Shown here: one piece after another, positions 23,296-33,803 of the stretch | Layout: every line of letters starts with the position of its first letter | How positions within the stretch are numbered: the first letter of the stretch is position 1 | From: Gigaspora rosea | Taxonomy: Eukaryota; Glomeromycota; Glomeromycetes; Diversisporales; Gigasporaceae | NCBI GenBank assembly: GCA_003550325.1 | Contig: QKWP01000246.1 | Span: 130,871-194,870, forward strand | Direction: 5' to 3' | DNA: 64,000 bases | Notes under the pieces: generated by a model | Databases searched by the model: none | What the model saw: only the letters and a program-made list of their open reading frames with translations | What the model was told of the DNA's origin: nothing | Position numbers and translations under genes: made by a program

Positions 23296-26200
23296 AGCAT
23301 GACAGAAGTTCTTTTTAATTGGCTAAAATGTTGATGATCTTCATTAAATGTGATTGGCTAATATTCCTTATTTAATCACGTATTCATATCACTTCGTTAT
23401 AAAACTTCGATTTAGTAAAGCTCAAAAAGCAAGTTACTTAAAATCATTTTGTTCTATTAATTTATTAATAAAACAGTGTATTCATAAGAATATTTATTAA
23501 TGAATGATCACTTCCTTGTATTTTAGCAGTTTGGATACTAGAATATTAATAATATCAATAATATCGTTCATGACATTGTGCAGATTTGTCTGCAAGACGA
23601 CGTACATACATACGTAAGGGGTAAAATTATCTGTTATTTGACATCCAGTACATCGTAAAACATAAATAAAAGGCACACCAAAAAACAAACAAAGAGAAAA
23701 AATTCTCACGTTCGTGTCATATTAGTAAAGAAAATACAAGTGCTCTAGTGTTAAAGCCAAAAGTTATGTAAAATGAGACCAAAATATTTTGGCCCTTGTT
23801 CAATTGTTGATTGCACCTACACCAATGTTAACTTTCGTTCAATCACGGAAGTTGCATATACCAAGTGTCAGGAAAAACGAACACTAGAAACATACCCTTA
23901 CCTCAAGCTTGGAAACCAACTCTGCCACCCGCATTATTGTAAAATTGTAGAAGGTGACAGAACCCAACGAAGGCCTAAATTAAAAAAAAAAAAGCTTATT
24001 AAAGAAAGACAAGTATTAGAACCAATAGAACCAATATCAACTTTAAACAATAATATGGGTATTTTTTTATTTTTTTATTTTTTTTTTATTATTTTTTTTT
24101 TTAACAATGACTTTATATTATTAAGATACATTTGCTTCAAACATAAAATTGCTGACAAATGCTTTGTACAACTGACAACGTCGAGAAAATGCTGGTTTGG
24201 AACTTGATCTGATAAAATTTGAACAAATAATTGAAAATATTGAACCCCAACTAGAAGGTTTTTTTGGCGATATGGTAAATGCAATCATTCCAACAGAATG
24301 CTCAGCTTATAGCATTAACGAGGCCAAAAAGACAATTGTTGGATTATGTTACCAAATGGCAGGTTTGCGCAACAAATTTGTAAACCAATATAAGTTGGAA
24401 GTTGGTTTATATTTAATGGCGTCGGGAGCAACATGGGAGGCTATAGACACAATTTCGAGCCTTGGATACTCAGCATGTGCTAAAACAGTAGAGGAATTTC
24501 GAAAAAAGATTCAAAAAGAACATGTAATAAAAATAGAAGAGAATTTTGTAAATCATGTAAATTAAAATATTAATTTAAATATGTGTCTTGAATACATTTT
24601 GTATATAAGTTCAATTTTTTATTTTATTTTATTTTATTTTAATTAGAAAAATTTATTTCATGTTTACAATATCGACAATTATCACTCAATACATGAAAAT
24701 CGCAGACCTGACTCTACATCAACTTCGACCGCAAAACATTTTGCTACTTGTGTAGCAAAACCGGTTTTCGAATGCCCCTCTGTACCACTAATATTTAATG
24801 GAGTGTCAATCCATAATCCAGCAAATGTCGAATCACCTAGAATTTGTTGGTACTTGCTTAAACAGTATACAGGAGTTTTTGATATATCATATTTGGATTA
24901 TCAATTACTTCGAGTTTCACAAGGTCATTTAATTATTACTAAATATGATCAAATAGATCTATTAACAATCCATAGTTACACCGACAATATCATAGAACGT
25001 AAGGAAGAACGCTCAATGAATGGGCTTAAATTGGTGGGGTTTAAAGAACAACACCTACATTCACTATAAGATTATGTTAGCGCTTTAAATATGATATTAC
25101 TAGTTAATAACAAAACAAACCATTTAACTGGATATGTTGCACCAATTGTCGCCGATTGGCCCGAGCAGAATTCATTAGAAAAGCATTGTATATGCAAACA
25201 TTACCAAACCTTCAAAATTCCTTTCCACATGAACTTGAGGCATTTTTGCCTATGTTAGCCCGCTTCATTTATCATTAAACAGCAGGGAATAAGTCTTAAT
25301 AATTTACCATTCATTTTTTGAAAAGCTGTTTCATTTCGTATTTGGAGAGCGAAAAAAATTAGCAAAAAAGCCTCATCCCTGGAGAATAAACTTAATATTA
25401 GAGCTCACACGAAATGGATGGCTAAAAATCAAAAGCAAAATTACTGAAAAATTTGGTCAAAATTGTAAGGACATTGAGTATCGAATAATGATCGATTTAC
25501 TTGACAATTTAATCCCGTCAACACTAGACATTTATGCAACTTTATTTCGTTCAGGTCAATTTGATGCATATGTTGAGACGTGTTCCGAATTTGGACATTT
25601 GCTTTGCGCTGGAAAAGGAAGAACTATAATAAAGCCCCCTTGTATTTTTGTCAGATATGTTTTACTGGATGGACTCTAACCACCCTTTTTTAGATATATT
25701 ACAGAAACACTTAGCAAGTTTTAATGAATACTATGTTGAAAATACGCATAGCCGAATTCGGGCAAATACGTCTCATAATGCAACTACTGATAACATTATA
25801 AAACAAGCATATGTAATTATGAATCATGATCCCACATTTAAAGACACATATAGTAAAGCACGAAGATATCTGTATAGTTTAAAAACACTTGATTTTTTAT
25901 ATGATAAAATGGAACTTTTCCTTTTAAAACATTTTCAAGAAGTATTTTATAACCGTGGTATAAGTGTTCCGATAATTACTGAGGAAATTGACAAGGAAAT
26001 TACAGAGAAAATTACAAACGAAACTATTAAAAAAAAACACCAAGGAAACTATTGGAAAAGCTACCACCACCACCAAAAAAGCTACTAAGAAAGTAGTTGA
26101 TAAACCCACCAAACAACCCACTAAAAAAACTACAAAAAAATCTACAAAAAAAACTACAAAAAAAACTACAAAAAGAAAACCAGAGATATACTATCTCGCT

Positions 26201-27033
26201 ACTTTGAAAGAAAAAGTGGACACTTGACACCTTCCAACGGCATATAGCACATCACGTCCTCTAAGTCCTGAATTATGCGATAACTACAAACTTCTATTAA
26301 ATTATAACGGTGTAGTATTAATCTGTGGCCACGGTTATCACACGTACTGTTATAGTGGAAGGTGTGTCTATTGCGAAGAATTTTACAAAAAAGGTATTTT
26401 TGAAAATGTTAATTCATTTTTGAAACGTATAGAAAAAGGGGCAGACATACTTACATCAGAAGACCTTGATGACGATGAAAATAATGTTGAGGAAGATACC
26501 GAAGAACAACCTGAAGTAGAGGAGGCACAGGACATTTCGTCTAGATTGGCAATTCAAATTGAGCAGATAGAAAGTTGGTAAAAAAAAAAAACAACGTAAA
26601 AAATGATTAAGTAAAATAAGGATATTGACGACTACATCAAAGAATATGAAAATGTAGTTTAATAGATTAAAATAATTGGTAATAAAAATTTAGTACCGGT
26701 ATAGCAATAATATGGTTAAAGACGGTAAAATTAGATTGTTCGAAATGTATATAAAAGTTTTTAAAAAAAGAAAGTTTAAATGAGCATGTATATATGTATA
26801 TGTTAACAGTATTTTGAAATCTAACGTCTTACCAAAGTCTCGCAGACAAAGCGATCTTCATGATAGGCCTTCACAGCACTATTTCATAGCACTTAAAAAA
26901 CGTATAGGCAAAGTTCCACAGCAAACCGACGATTCCTTTGATGTGCCGTCATATGATAAGCGTTTTTTCTTATTAATTTACATATATAAATTTTTGTGTA
27001 ACATATGTGTATTAATAGAACTTCTGTCATGCT
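23296..27033. mobile_element. 3.7-kb DNA transposon with 17-bp TIRs, inserted in the gene E promoter
   Basis: Perfect 17-bp inverted termini AGCATGACAGAAGTTCT lie at 23296-23312 and 27017-27033. An 8-9 bp target duplication flanks them, and the uninterrupted site is visible in paralogues B and F. The element carries one broken plus-strand gene (23773-26581). An 8-bp duplication fits hAT-, P- or KDZ-like groups, and a 9-bp one fits Mutator-like elements. The TIRs do not start with the usual hAT CAG/TAG. I leave the superfamily open. Confidence 0.85.
23773..26581 (+). pseudogene. putative transposase of the 3.7-kb element, Cys/His N-terminus and RING-like C-terminus
   Basis: A long gene of a multi-copy family that I recognise only by style, read over several frames. 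It starts at the ATG at 23773 with a Cys/His cluster (GPCSIVDC, YTKC, LCHPHYC) and a basic stretch. Next comes an alpha-helical block (24197-24565) and a likely GT-AG intron ending at about 24646. Then follow YNIDNYHSIHENRR, FNGVSIHNPANV, GLKLVGFKEQHLHSL, WRINLILELTRNGWLKIKSK and DLLDNLIPSTLDIYATLFRS. After those come RIWTFALRWKRKNYNKAPL, NEYYVENTHSRIRANTSHN and a Lys/Thr-rich linker (about 26060-26180). The end is a zinc finger of the form CGHGYHTYC..RCVYC and an acidic tail, with TAA at 26579. It is broken by frameshifts at about 24190, 25587, 25640 and 26030, and by TGA at 26225. Its position inside the TIRs suggests it is the transposase. I cannot point to a DDE triad. Confidence 0.62.
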
Positions 27034-27050
27034 AATATTGTAGCAGAGCC

Positions 27051-27058
27051 TATAAATA
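27051..27058 (-). promoter_or_regulatory. displaced TATA-like element of gene E
   Basis: TATAAATA (TATTTATA in gene sense) sits in CCTATAAATAGTA, the same context as in B and F, where it lies 70-94 bp before the ATG. Here it is about 3.8 kb from the ATG because the 3.7-kb element landed between them. The CCAAT part of the same promoter is even further off (29458-29462). Confidence 0.55.
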
Positions 27059-27076
27059 GTACAGTAGTACAGTAGT

Positions 27077-27652
27077 ATTACACTCAAACCACCTCTAAAA
27101 CGGTTTAGTGAAACTGTGGTTTAAAATAATTGAAAGCCTCACGTGCTTAGATAGAGGTTTTATGTGATTTGTTTTTATGAAAGAGGCAAAACGGCTATAG
27201 GTATATGGAGATACCGATAGTCGTATCAGTTTGTAATAATAAATATAGGGAAACATAAAGACTATCACAGTAGTCACGGGATCAATATCGTTAATCACTA
27301 ACGATTATAAACGATCGAAATCGGGTTACAAGTGTATGAAGACACAAGTATCGGTTTATTTAATAAATCAGTGTATGAAGACACGATTCTTTATTAGAAT
27401 AAATGAGTTATTAGTTATTTATTAGACAGCTATTTTATTTAGATAACTAAAACTAGTCTAGTAGACAACTAATTTGGCTCAAGGCGAGACTCAACGTATT
27501 TATATATTATTATTATATAGTTCGTGATCATTTGATCAAGAGGATCATTGTGATCAATGTGATCTACGTGATTTCTTGGCTTTGTGTTCACATGTTCTAA
27601 TGTCTCGTGAATACCTGTCCAATAATATTATATAACAAATTCTGGGCTAACA
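27077..27652. mobile_element. possible solo LTR
   Basis: A 576-bp segment absent from the B and F promoters, ending in GCTAACA. It is flanked by GTAGT on both sides (27072-27076, 27653-27657). The interior has LTR-like traits: a duplicated GTGTATGAAGACAC motif (about 27333, 27371) and A/T-rich signals. The expected 5' TG is not present (ATTACAC or TATTACAC instead), and the flanks are themselves AGTACAGTAGTA repeats. The boundaries and the LTR call are therefore tentative. Confidence 0.35.
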
Positions 27653-27954
27653 GTAGTACAGTTTTGTTGACTGGAAACTGGAACTTCACTGGACGTCCAT
27701 CTAATTCTAGTGTTCCAGTGGTTCCAGTGAAGTTATCACAGGAAGGTAATATTTCACTGGAACCAATATAGTATTTGCTAATAAAATACGAATAAGAATT
27801 AAGGTTATTGTATACACATGATGTATACTAGTTAATCAGTTGCAAGTAGGGATATTAAATGTTTGGTACGGCTCGACTCAAAGAGTTGAGTTTTTATTAA
27901 AGTCCAGTCCCGAGTTCAGCTCGCATTACATGTATATCTTTAAACATTTAAATA

Positions 27955-28180
27955 TAACCCTATGTGTTGACGATAGTCACGCTAGGGTTATTATGATGAG
28001 GATAACCTGATTTGTTTATATGAAATTGAGACAGATTATAGATATGCATGTGATAGAGACTATAGATACATATGCATGCTATAAAGATACATGTAGGAGT
28101 AAATGGTGAATCTCAGTGCTTTCTTACTTCGCTTGTCTTGTCACTTGTTCTCTTCGATGCCCGATTATAATCTGGCACCA
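27955..28180 (+). repeat. dispersed repeat, copy 1 (second copy at 38470-38730)
   Basis: Shares an ordered set of segments with 38470-38730: TATG-TTGA-GATAGT..GCTAGG, GGATAACCTxATTTGT, AAAGATACATGT, CTTAGTGCTTTCTT, TTGTCACTTGTTCTTCT and GATTATAATCTG. The ending style (CCxGATTATAATCTGGCA) suggests LTR or LINE-like debris. Its family is unknown. Confidence 0.6.
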
Positions 28181-28435
28181 TTGTGCTATACATAACCTGT
28201 GCTCCCAGTATAAGAAACACGAAGAAAAACATTATGCCAACTTCTTCAAATCATCCTGATAATAGCTTCGACCAGAAAAGTGCATTTCAGATACTCTTGC
28301 AAGAAAAAAGCTCTCTTTGAACTTTCTTTGAGAGAAACTTGATGCAAGTAGTCTTGAAAAGCCATTAAAGTTGATTAATGTGCCAGTTCTATAGAGTCAC
28401 AAAATATATACTGTATATATATAAAAAATGGCATT

Positions 28436-29165
28436 AAATTTTTTGAAAAGCTTTCAAATAACTTTCTTGAACTCATTGATAATGAGGAAGATTTTAGCGT
28501 AATAATTAATGTTGGAGAATCTCCAAAGCCAAATATAAAAAAAATTTCGAACACACAAAAAGTTAACAGGGATAATAACAAAAACATATTTCTATTTAAC
28601 AATTTGTGAATATTATCAAGTATATACAGTAGTATAGTTTTATTAGAAAATTTTGATACTTCGTTTGTTTTTAACCTCATGGTTATTACTTGTAAGTTTT
28701 ATTTGAGAAACTGGCCGAACGTCCTGAGACTTATTTGATCGAAACAAATGCTTCATGGCTTCAATTGCTTTTTCTAAAGTATTTCAAAAAAGCTTTCAAA
28801 GAGTTACAAATAGAAGAAGTAAAAATTTGGAAGCATATTATTGAATAGGGAATTGTACAAATTCCTGACATACCACCTGAACCTAGAAACTGGTCTAATG
28901 TAATTTTTAACTATGAAGACTACTTTACAAATTGTTTACCTCATATCCATTATTTCTAAATATCTAGTGATGATGTAATTGACTATTTATCAACAGATGC
29001 TAGATGATAATTTATAGAATAATATAATGAAAAAACTTTTATTGTTGAACTGGCCAGTATCATCAGTAATTCTTCCACCTTATGTAGTTTTAATACAAAC
29101 TTACTATTCAAAATGACCACCATTTTCAACACCTAATTATAGTGAAGCTTCTCACATAAGTTTCA
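28436..29165 (+). pseudogene. BTB/POZ-BACK-TLDc gene fragment
   Basis: Decayed plus-strand coding sequence in mixed frames. FFEKLSNNFLELIDNEEDFS followed by VIINVGESP is the start of a BTB domain. Later pieces are ASWLQLLF, KELQIEEVKIWKHIIE, IPDIPPEPRNWS, SSDDVIDYLSTDAR and VSSVILPPY, which is the BACK-like region leading to TLDc. Intact proteins of this group are presumed Cullin-3 adaptors. Many stops and an internal deletion (after VGESP) make this copy dead. It sits inside the hAT-like element. Confidence 0.65.
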
Positions 29166-29449
29166 TATTAGTAAAGCTTGAAAATATTTTTACATAACAA
29201 GTTCATGTAACAAAACTACATAGATATAAAAAATTTTTTTAATTTAATGCTTTTTTTTTGACTTGCTGGATCTCATAGGATCTCACTGGACCCACTGGAC
29301 CTCACTGGAACCTCCATCCAGTAGTAAAAAAAAGTAACTAGAAGGGTCTAGTAATAACTTATATATATTTTCCAGTTTTATCCAGTTAGTTTCAGTAACC
29401 TTTCCAGTGATCTTCACTGGACTGGTCTTTTAACAACATTGCTGTAGTA

Positions 29450-29700
29450 AAACCACACCAATCAGATGATCTACTATAATCAAAACAATTAAATATATAT
29501 GATACTAAAACTTTATGTTATATAATACAACCAAATAAGGTTTATATAATATCAAAATTTGTAAAAAATTTGTTTTTTTTGTTAGTGTGCAGAAGGTAGT
29601 TGCATAGATAAAATCTTGAGTCAACAACTTTTTTTCTCCGATTTGCTTTGACCCCAAAATTAACCAATCATGAATGAGAATTATTAAAAAAAATTTACAT
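29450..29700 (-). promoter_or_regulatory. distal part of the split gene E promoter
   Basis: Homologous to the regions upstream of B (12640-12850) and F (58863-59060). The CCAAT motif is at 29458-29462 inside ACCAATCAGATGATCTAC, followed by ATCAAAACAATTAAATATAT and a T-rich tract. It was once contiguous with the TATA-like site now at 27051. Confidence 0.6.
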
Positions 29701-29739
29701 TAAAATTTATACAAAGCAGATTTTCACAAAACTGGCCTT

Positions 29740-30030
29740 CTTAACCAGCTTTGCATTTATAATTAAGTACATAGAAAATTATGAAATTCATATATTAATT
29801 ATAAACCAAATGTGGGTTAAAAAGGCTATTTTTTGAAAAATTAGCTTCTGAATTTACTTTTGATAGTTACCAACCCATTCTAAAACACCCAATATTTCAA
29901 CAACCAGTAAAAGCACTTCTTTCTACAGCTTAGTATAGCTCTTTTATTGAGTTTTATTGTTTTTTTTAACTTGTCTAAGCAACAAAAAACTCTTTTGTTA
30001 GTTGTAACAAGTGCTTTTTTGTTAGGTTTT
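29740..30030 (+). repeat. dispersed repeat, inverted relative to 48000-48270
   Basis: Segments around GGTTAAAAAGGCTATTTTTTG, TGATAGTTACCAACCCATTC, AACACCCAATATTTCAACAA and AAAAGCACT are found in reverse complement at about 48000-48270. The two copies are about 18 kb apart, and the second lies inside the 46247-50239 element. Confidence 0.55.
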
Positions 30031-31449
30031 CAACATTACTTAGGAGAAATTTTTGTGTAATAGTTTATCAAAAAAGGCCCAAACATTAAATCAGCTGATA
30101 TAAAAATCTGATGTGTGATCTGATTATTAATCTGCTTGGCCATGCCAAATTGATTCTTTGTTTAACATGCCCTATTTTACTTATTGTACAGATAATACAA
30201 AACCTAATTTTGTAAATAAACTAAGTGTGTTAAATAAAAATTTAGGGTTAGAACCTTAATATTAGAGGTTACAAGGTTAGATTGATATTTACTATATAAA
30301 AATTTCATACCCATCATTTTGTATTCAGTGTTTAAAATTGGCTTGCACAAGATGCACACATGCAATTACTTTTTATTTGTACATAAAAAACTAAATATGT
30401 GTGAATTTAAAATTAATTTAAATAATAGCACAGAAAAATAGTATGCACCAAGAATTAATTTTTATGCACAAAAAAATGTGCAATAAGAATTTAAAACTTT
30501 AATGCACAAAATATTCAGGTAATCATATTTTTATTTTTTAATATAATCATAAAATTTAAAAAATATCAGTTATTATTTTTCATACAAATCAAATAACTTT
30601 TTATTAGTACCATTTTTTATTTTATATACCTATAAATTTAGCTAAAAAATTTGTTATTTTTTTTATAGAAATATAAAAAATTACTATATTTACAAAATAT
30701 TAATTGATTTTATATAAAATTTTAGAGTATATATAATTTGTTCTCCTGAATAGCTTTTTTATTGCATAAAAATCAATTTGCTTAGTATTATTATAACATT
30801 TTTTTTTCAAAGTAAGATAATGCCTTAGAAACTTTTTATTAAGTATATATTTGTATATATTATGTAATACAATGTTATACTATATTTTAAATACTACAGA
30901 TTCAGGCATTCTTGGCTATATGTAATCTAAACCTACTAGAGCTTTCTATACCTACCTTCTGTACAACCTGGATTTTTGAATTACTTTCTATTTTGTTACT
31001 TAGTTATTTACTATATTCCCTACTTCTTTTATCTTACCAATCCTATACTTCCAAGTAGATGTAAAGGCCCAAATAATCTTAACCTCATGGTTACTTCCTA
31101 AACCTTGATGTCCTGAAATTACCCATATGTCAGTAGAAGAGTACTTGCACAATGCTTCATCTATCAACTCTTAATAGTCTATAGTCTATTGTATATTACT
31201 GCAGATATGCTATCTGAATTGGTTAGCAAATACTTCACTCTAAAGGTAGATGAGTATTGGCTATATTGCATACTAGTCTAAGTAAGGACTACTCCTATTC
31301 TTACTCTTACTCCTTCTATGTAATATAGCTACTCCCAACTAGATTTTGTAATACATTTCTGTACTACTTCCAACTTCTTGTAAAGCAGTTGGTGTCCTAC
31401 TGTTGGTTAGGCCAAGAAGCTTTGTTTTGTACATTGTACTTTTCCTGGG

Positions 31450-31734
31450 CAGTGTTGTCATGGGAAAGCTTTGAACAGTAGTTTGGACAATTTTGAACAA
31501 TCTTGGACAATTAAATAAATTAAAATTACTTAAAATTTTTTTAAGACAATCTATTTTAATTTTAACTGGAATGTGTTCAGTACCTCAAAAAAAATATATA
31601 ATTATATATTATTTAAACAAATTTAATAATTATTAAAGCCTGTATAAGCTTTGGGCAATCTTGGATACTTAGACATTTTGGATATGGACAAGGCCAAAAA
31701 AGGCCTGCCTTGGACAGCCAAAATGTACCCACTG
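31450..31734. mobile_element. hAT-type MITE (285 bp)
   Basis: Starts CAGTGTTGTCATGGG and ends CACTG. Flanking 8-mers TTCCTGGG (31442-31449) and CTCCTGGG (31735-31742) match 7 of 8. The interior has repeated TTGGACA/TGAACA motifs. A related start sequence occurs at 38794. Confidence 0.7.
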
Positions 31735-31928
31735 CTCCTGGGTGGTTTGTTGTTTTGTTCAAATTTCCAATTTAAAAATCTGTTTCTATAGTAGTTAGTT
31801 TCCTTCCAATTTAGGTTTGGTACTAATGCCAAAAGTATTTCTTATCTAATTTGGCCCAATTCTTTACTACAGATCCCTTTGTGTTCACCACTTTTCTCAC
31901 CACTCAGGTTTATGTTACAGTTGCATCA

Positions 31929-32240
31929 GATTTGGGTCAAAATCCCAACAAACAAAATCCCAACAGGTCATAATCCCGACAAAAAAATCCCGACAATCAA
32001 AAATCCAGACAATCAAAAAAAGCTTTCCTTAAGCAACTTTACTATAAAATCAACTAAACCAAACCCTAGCCCAGGCGCTCACCCTAACTCTATCCTAGGC
32101 ACTTACCTAACCCTAACCTAACTTAAATAAATTTAATGATTTTTTTGTTGTCAGGATTTTCAGGATTTTTATTGTCAGGATTTTTTTGTCGGGATCATGA
32201 CCTGTTGGGATTCTGTTTGTCGTGATTTTGACCCGCTCCC
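31929..32240. mobile_element. foldback MITE with perfect 9-bp target duplication
   Basis: A 312-bp element flanked by GTTGCATCA on both sides (31920-31928, 32241-32249). TIRs of about 80 bp start with GGGTCAAAATC and are built from imperfect AATCCCGACA/AATCCCAACA repeats. The 9-bp duplication points to a Mutator-like family. The centre contains telomere-like CCTAACCCTAACCTAA at about 32105. Confidence 0.82.
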
Positions 32241-32249
32241 GTTGCATCA

Positions 32250-32521
32250 ACCTTCTAATTAGTTCTACAAGATAACTTTAGAGTTGTTGGTGCTACCTTG
32301 TTCTTGTCCACCAAGAAATTACTTGTGCAATATTCATGTAACTGAACCATCATCTGTAATGAATGGATCTCATTTTAGAAATTTCTAAACCAGATTCATA
32401 CTTCGCATGGACTTTCAAAGGACTTTGCATTTGAATTTTCCTAGAAACCGCTTCTAGTAGAATTCAAACCAAAGATCATAGCTATAAGTGTTGAGCATCT
32501 AGACCACTAAACTATGGGCCC
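32250..32521 (-). mobile_element. possible tRNA-derived SINE
   Basis: Read on the minus strand from 32521, the sequence has a tRNA-like head. An A-box-like TAGTTTAGTGGTCTAGATGC is followed about 35 bp later by a B-box-like GGTTTGAATTC (32470-32460). The acceptor stem does not pair, so it is not a tRNA gene. The 3' extent is a guess. Confidence 0.4.
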
Positions 32522-33026
32522 CAACCCATTATTTTGACTTTTATCAATAGCAATATCAAAATAATTATATTAAAGATTTTTAAAATTTATTGTAAAAATT
32601 TTTATATATAATTATTGGTTGATGCTATATATCAGATATAATAGGCAAATAATACTAAACAAATTAATTTTTATATAATGTAAAAAAGTTGTTTAAGAGA
32701 AAAATATATTTATTTTAAAATTTTTATGTAAATTGATTGAAATTTTATAACTATGTTCTTTTATTTTATAAATTAACAAAAAAAATTACAAAATTTTTAG
32801 CTATATTCATAGATAAGTAAAATGAAAAACAATACTAATAAAAAGTTATTTGATTTACATAAAAACTTTTATGGTAGATATATTCTTTTTTTCTGAAGAA
32901 CTTTATTATTATATAAAAATTTGATTTACTTAGTATTATTTTGACTTTTATATATAGCCAACAATTAATGATTATATATAAAATTTTTTAATTAATAATT
33001 ATATACAATTATTTAACGGTTTTACT

Positions 33027-33368
33027 AAATCATACCACTGGTGTTCAACACCATAATGATTTTACCAATCAAATTTTTAAATGCAGTGTAACATAAAAAT
33101 CAGGTGTAACATAAAATTTTTGTTGTTTTGCTATTTTTTTAAAAAATACCTTTTAACTCAAAATTTTATCTATGAAACCACCTTTTTTTTAAAAAAAAAC
33201 CCCCTTGTAAAATTTTACTATATACTATGCCCCACCCTAACCCTAACTAATAACTCTAACTTAATATTTATCAACTTTAACTTTTGTTTATTTTTTTTTG
33301 TTTATTTTTTTGATAGTGATCTTCATGTTACACTGCATACTGGTGTTTAACATCACTGGTTTGATTTA
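33027..33368. mobile_element. foldback element with telomere-like core
   Basis: Inverted ends AAATCATACCACTGGTGTT and, reversed, AAATCAAACCAGTGATGTT. An inner inverted pair TGCAGTGTAACAT follows on each side. The middle contains CCCTAACCCTAACT (about 33236). The ORF at 33081-33350 spans this structure and is not a gene. Confidence 0.6.
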
Positions 33369-33399
33369 TAATTACTGTTATTTAATATTGCAATATATA

Positions 33400-33577
33400 A
33401 GGTGTAGCGACTTAGAGAACTTGGTAAGTTGTCATTCCAAGTATCAGGTTTAGAGTTCAAATCCTACTAGTGATGTTTGAAAAAATAGACTCATGTTCTG
33501 GTAACTGTTTTATGTCATACATTACCTGTAGTCCTTGGTTACCATCTTGAATGAGAGATTTCAGGTAAAGTCGTGTC
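33400..33577 (+). mobile_element. possible tRNA-derived SINE
   Basis: A tRNA-like head starts near 33403 with A-box-like TAGCGACTTAGAGAACTTGG and B-box-like GAGTTCAAATCC (about 33450). About 100 bp of unrelated body follows. The 5' and 3' ends do not form an acceptor stem, so it is not a functional tRNA. Confidence 0.45.
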
Positions 33578-33803
33578 CAGTGTTTAAAATTCAATGTTCT
33601 CAGTGTTCTCAGAGAACATTACACAATTTTTGGGAATATAAATTATTAAAATATGTTCTCTATTTGAGAATATTCAATAAATTCTTTTAATATTAAAAAA
33701 TTTAATTTTTATATAAAGAACATTAAATTTTTCAAAGAACATTAAGAAATTAAAAATGTTCTTTTTGTGAACATAAAACCTAAAATTTGAATTTTAAATA
33801 CTG
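33578..33803. mobile_element. hAT-type MITE, family of the surrounding 5.7-kb element
   Basis: A 226-bp element with ends CAGTGTTTAAAATTCAA / CAGTATTTAAAATTCAA. The ends match those of the surrounding 30326-36046 element. Flanking 8-mers GTCGTGTC and GTTGTATT differ only by transitions at three sites. The interior is full of GTTCTC/GAGAAC motifs. It is probably a deletion derivative of the larger element that inserted into it. Confidence 0.65.

Larger units (their letters stand above)
23287..27042. repeat. target site duplication of the 3.7-kb TIR element
   Basis: GATATTGTA at 23287-23295 and AATATTGTA at 27034-27042 flank the element directly: 8 bp identical, or 9 bp with one mismatch. Paralogue B has a single ATACTGTA at the same promoter position (about 12611), which supports a true target duplication. 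Only these two 9-bp ends are the repeat. Confidence 0.8.
27659..29444. mobile_element. hAT-like element with a captured or nested BTB fragment
   Basis: Left end CAGTTTTGTTGACTGG and right end (reverse complement) CAGCAATGTTGTTAAAAG are typical hAT-style termini. TAGTA flanks both sides (27654-27658, 29445-29449), part of a degraded 8-bp repeat. Both subterminal regions are dense in CACTGGA/TCCAGTG motifs, as expected for hAT transposase binding sites. The segment is absent from the homologous promoters of B and F. No transposase is seen. It contains a repeat copy (27955-28180) and a BTB-domain relic. Confidence 0.6.

Noticed and set aside
26027-26230. Minus-strand Cys/Phe-rich ORF
   Set aside because: Antisense of the Lys/Thr-rich linker in the transposon gene.
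33403-33480. tRNA gene candidate
   Set aside because: Box-like motifs are present but the acceptor stem does not pair and the arms are poor; treated as a SINE head.
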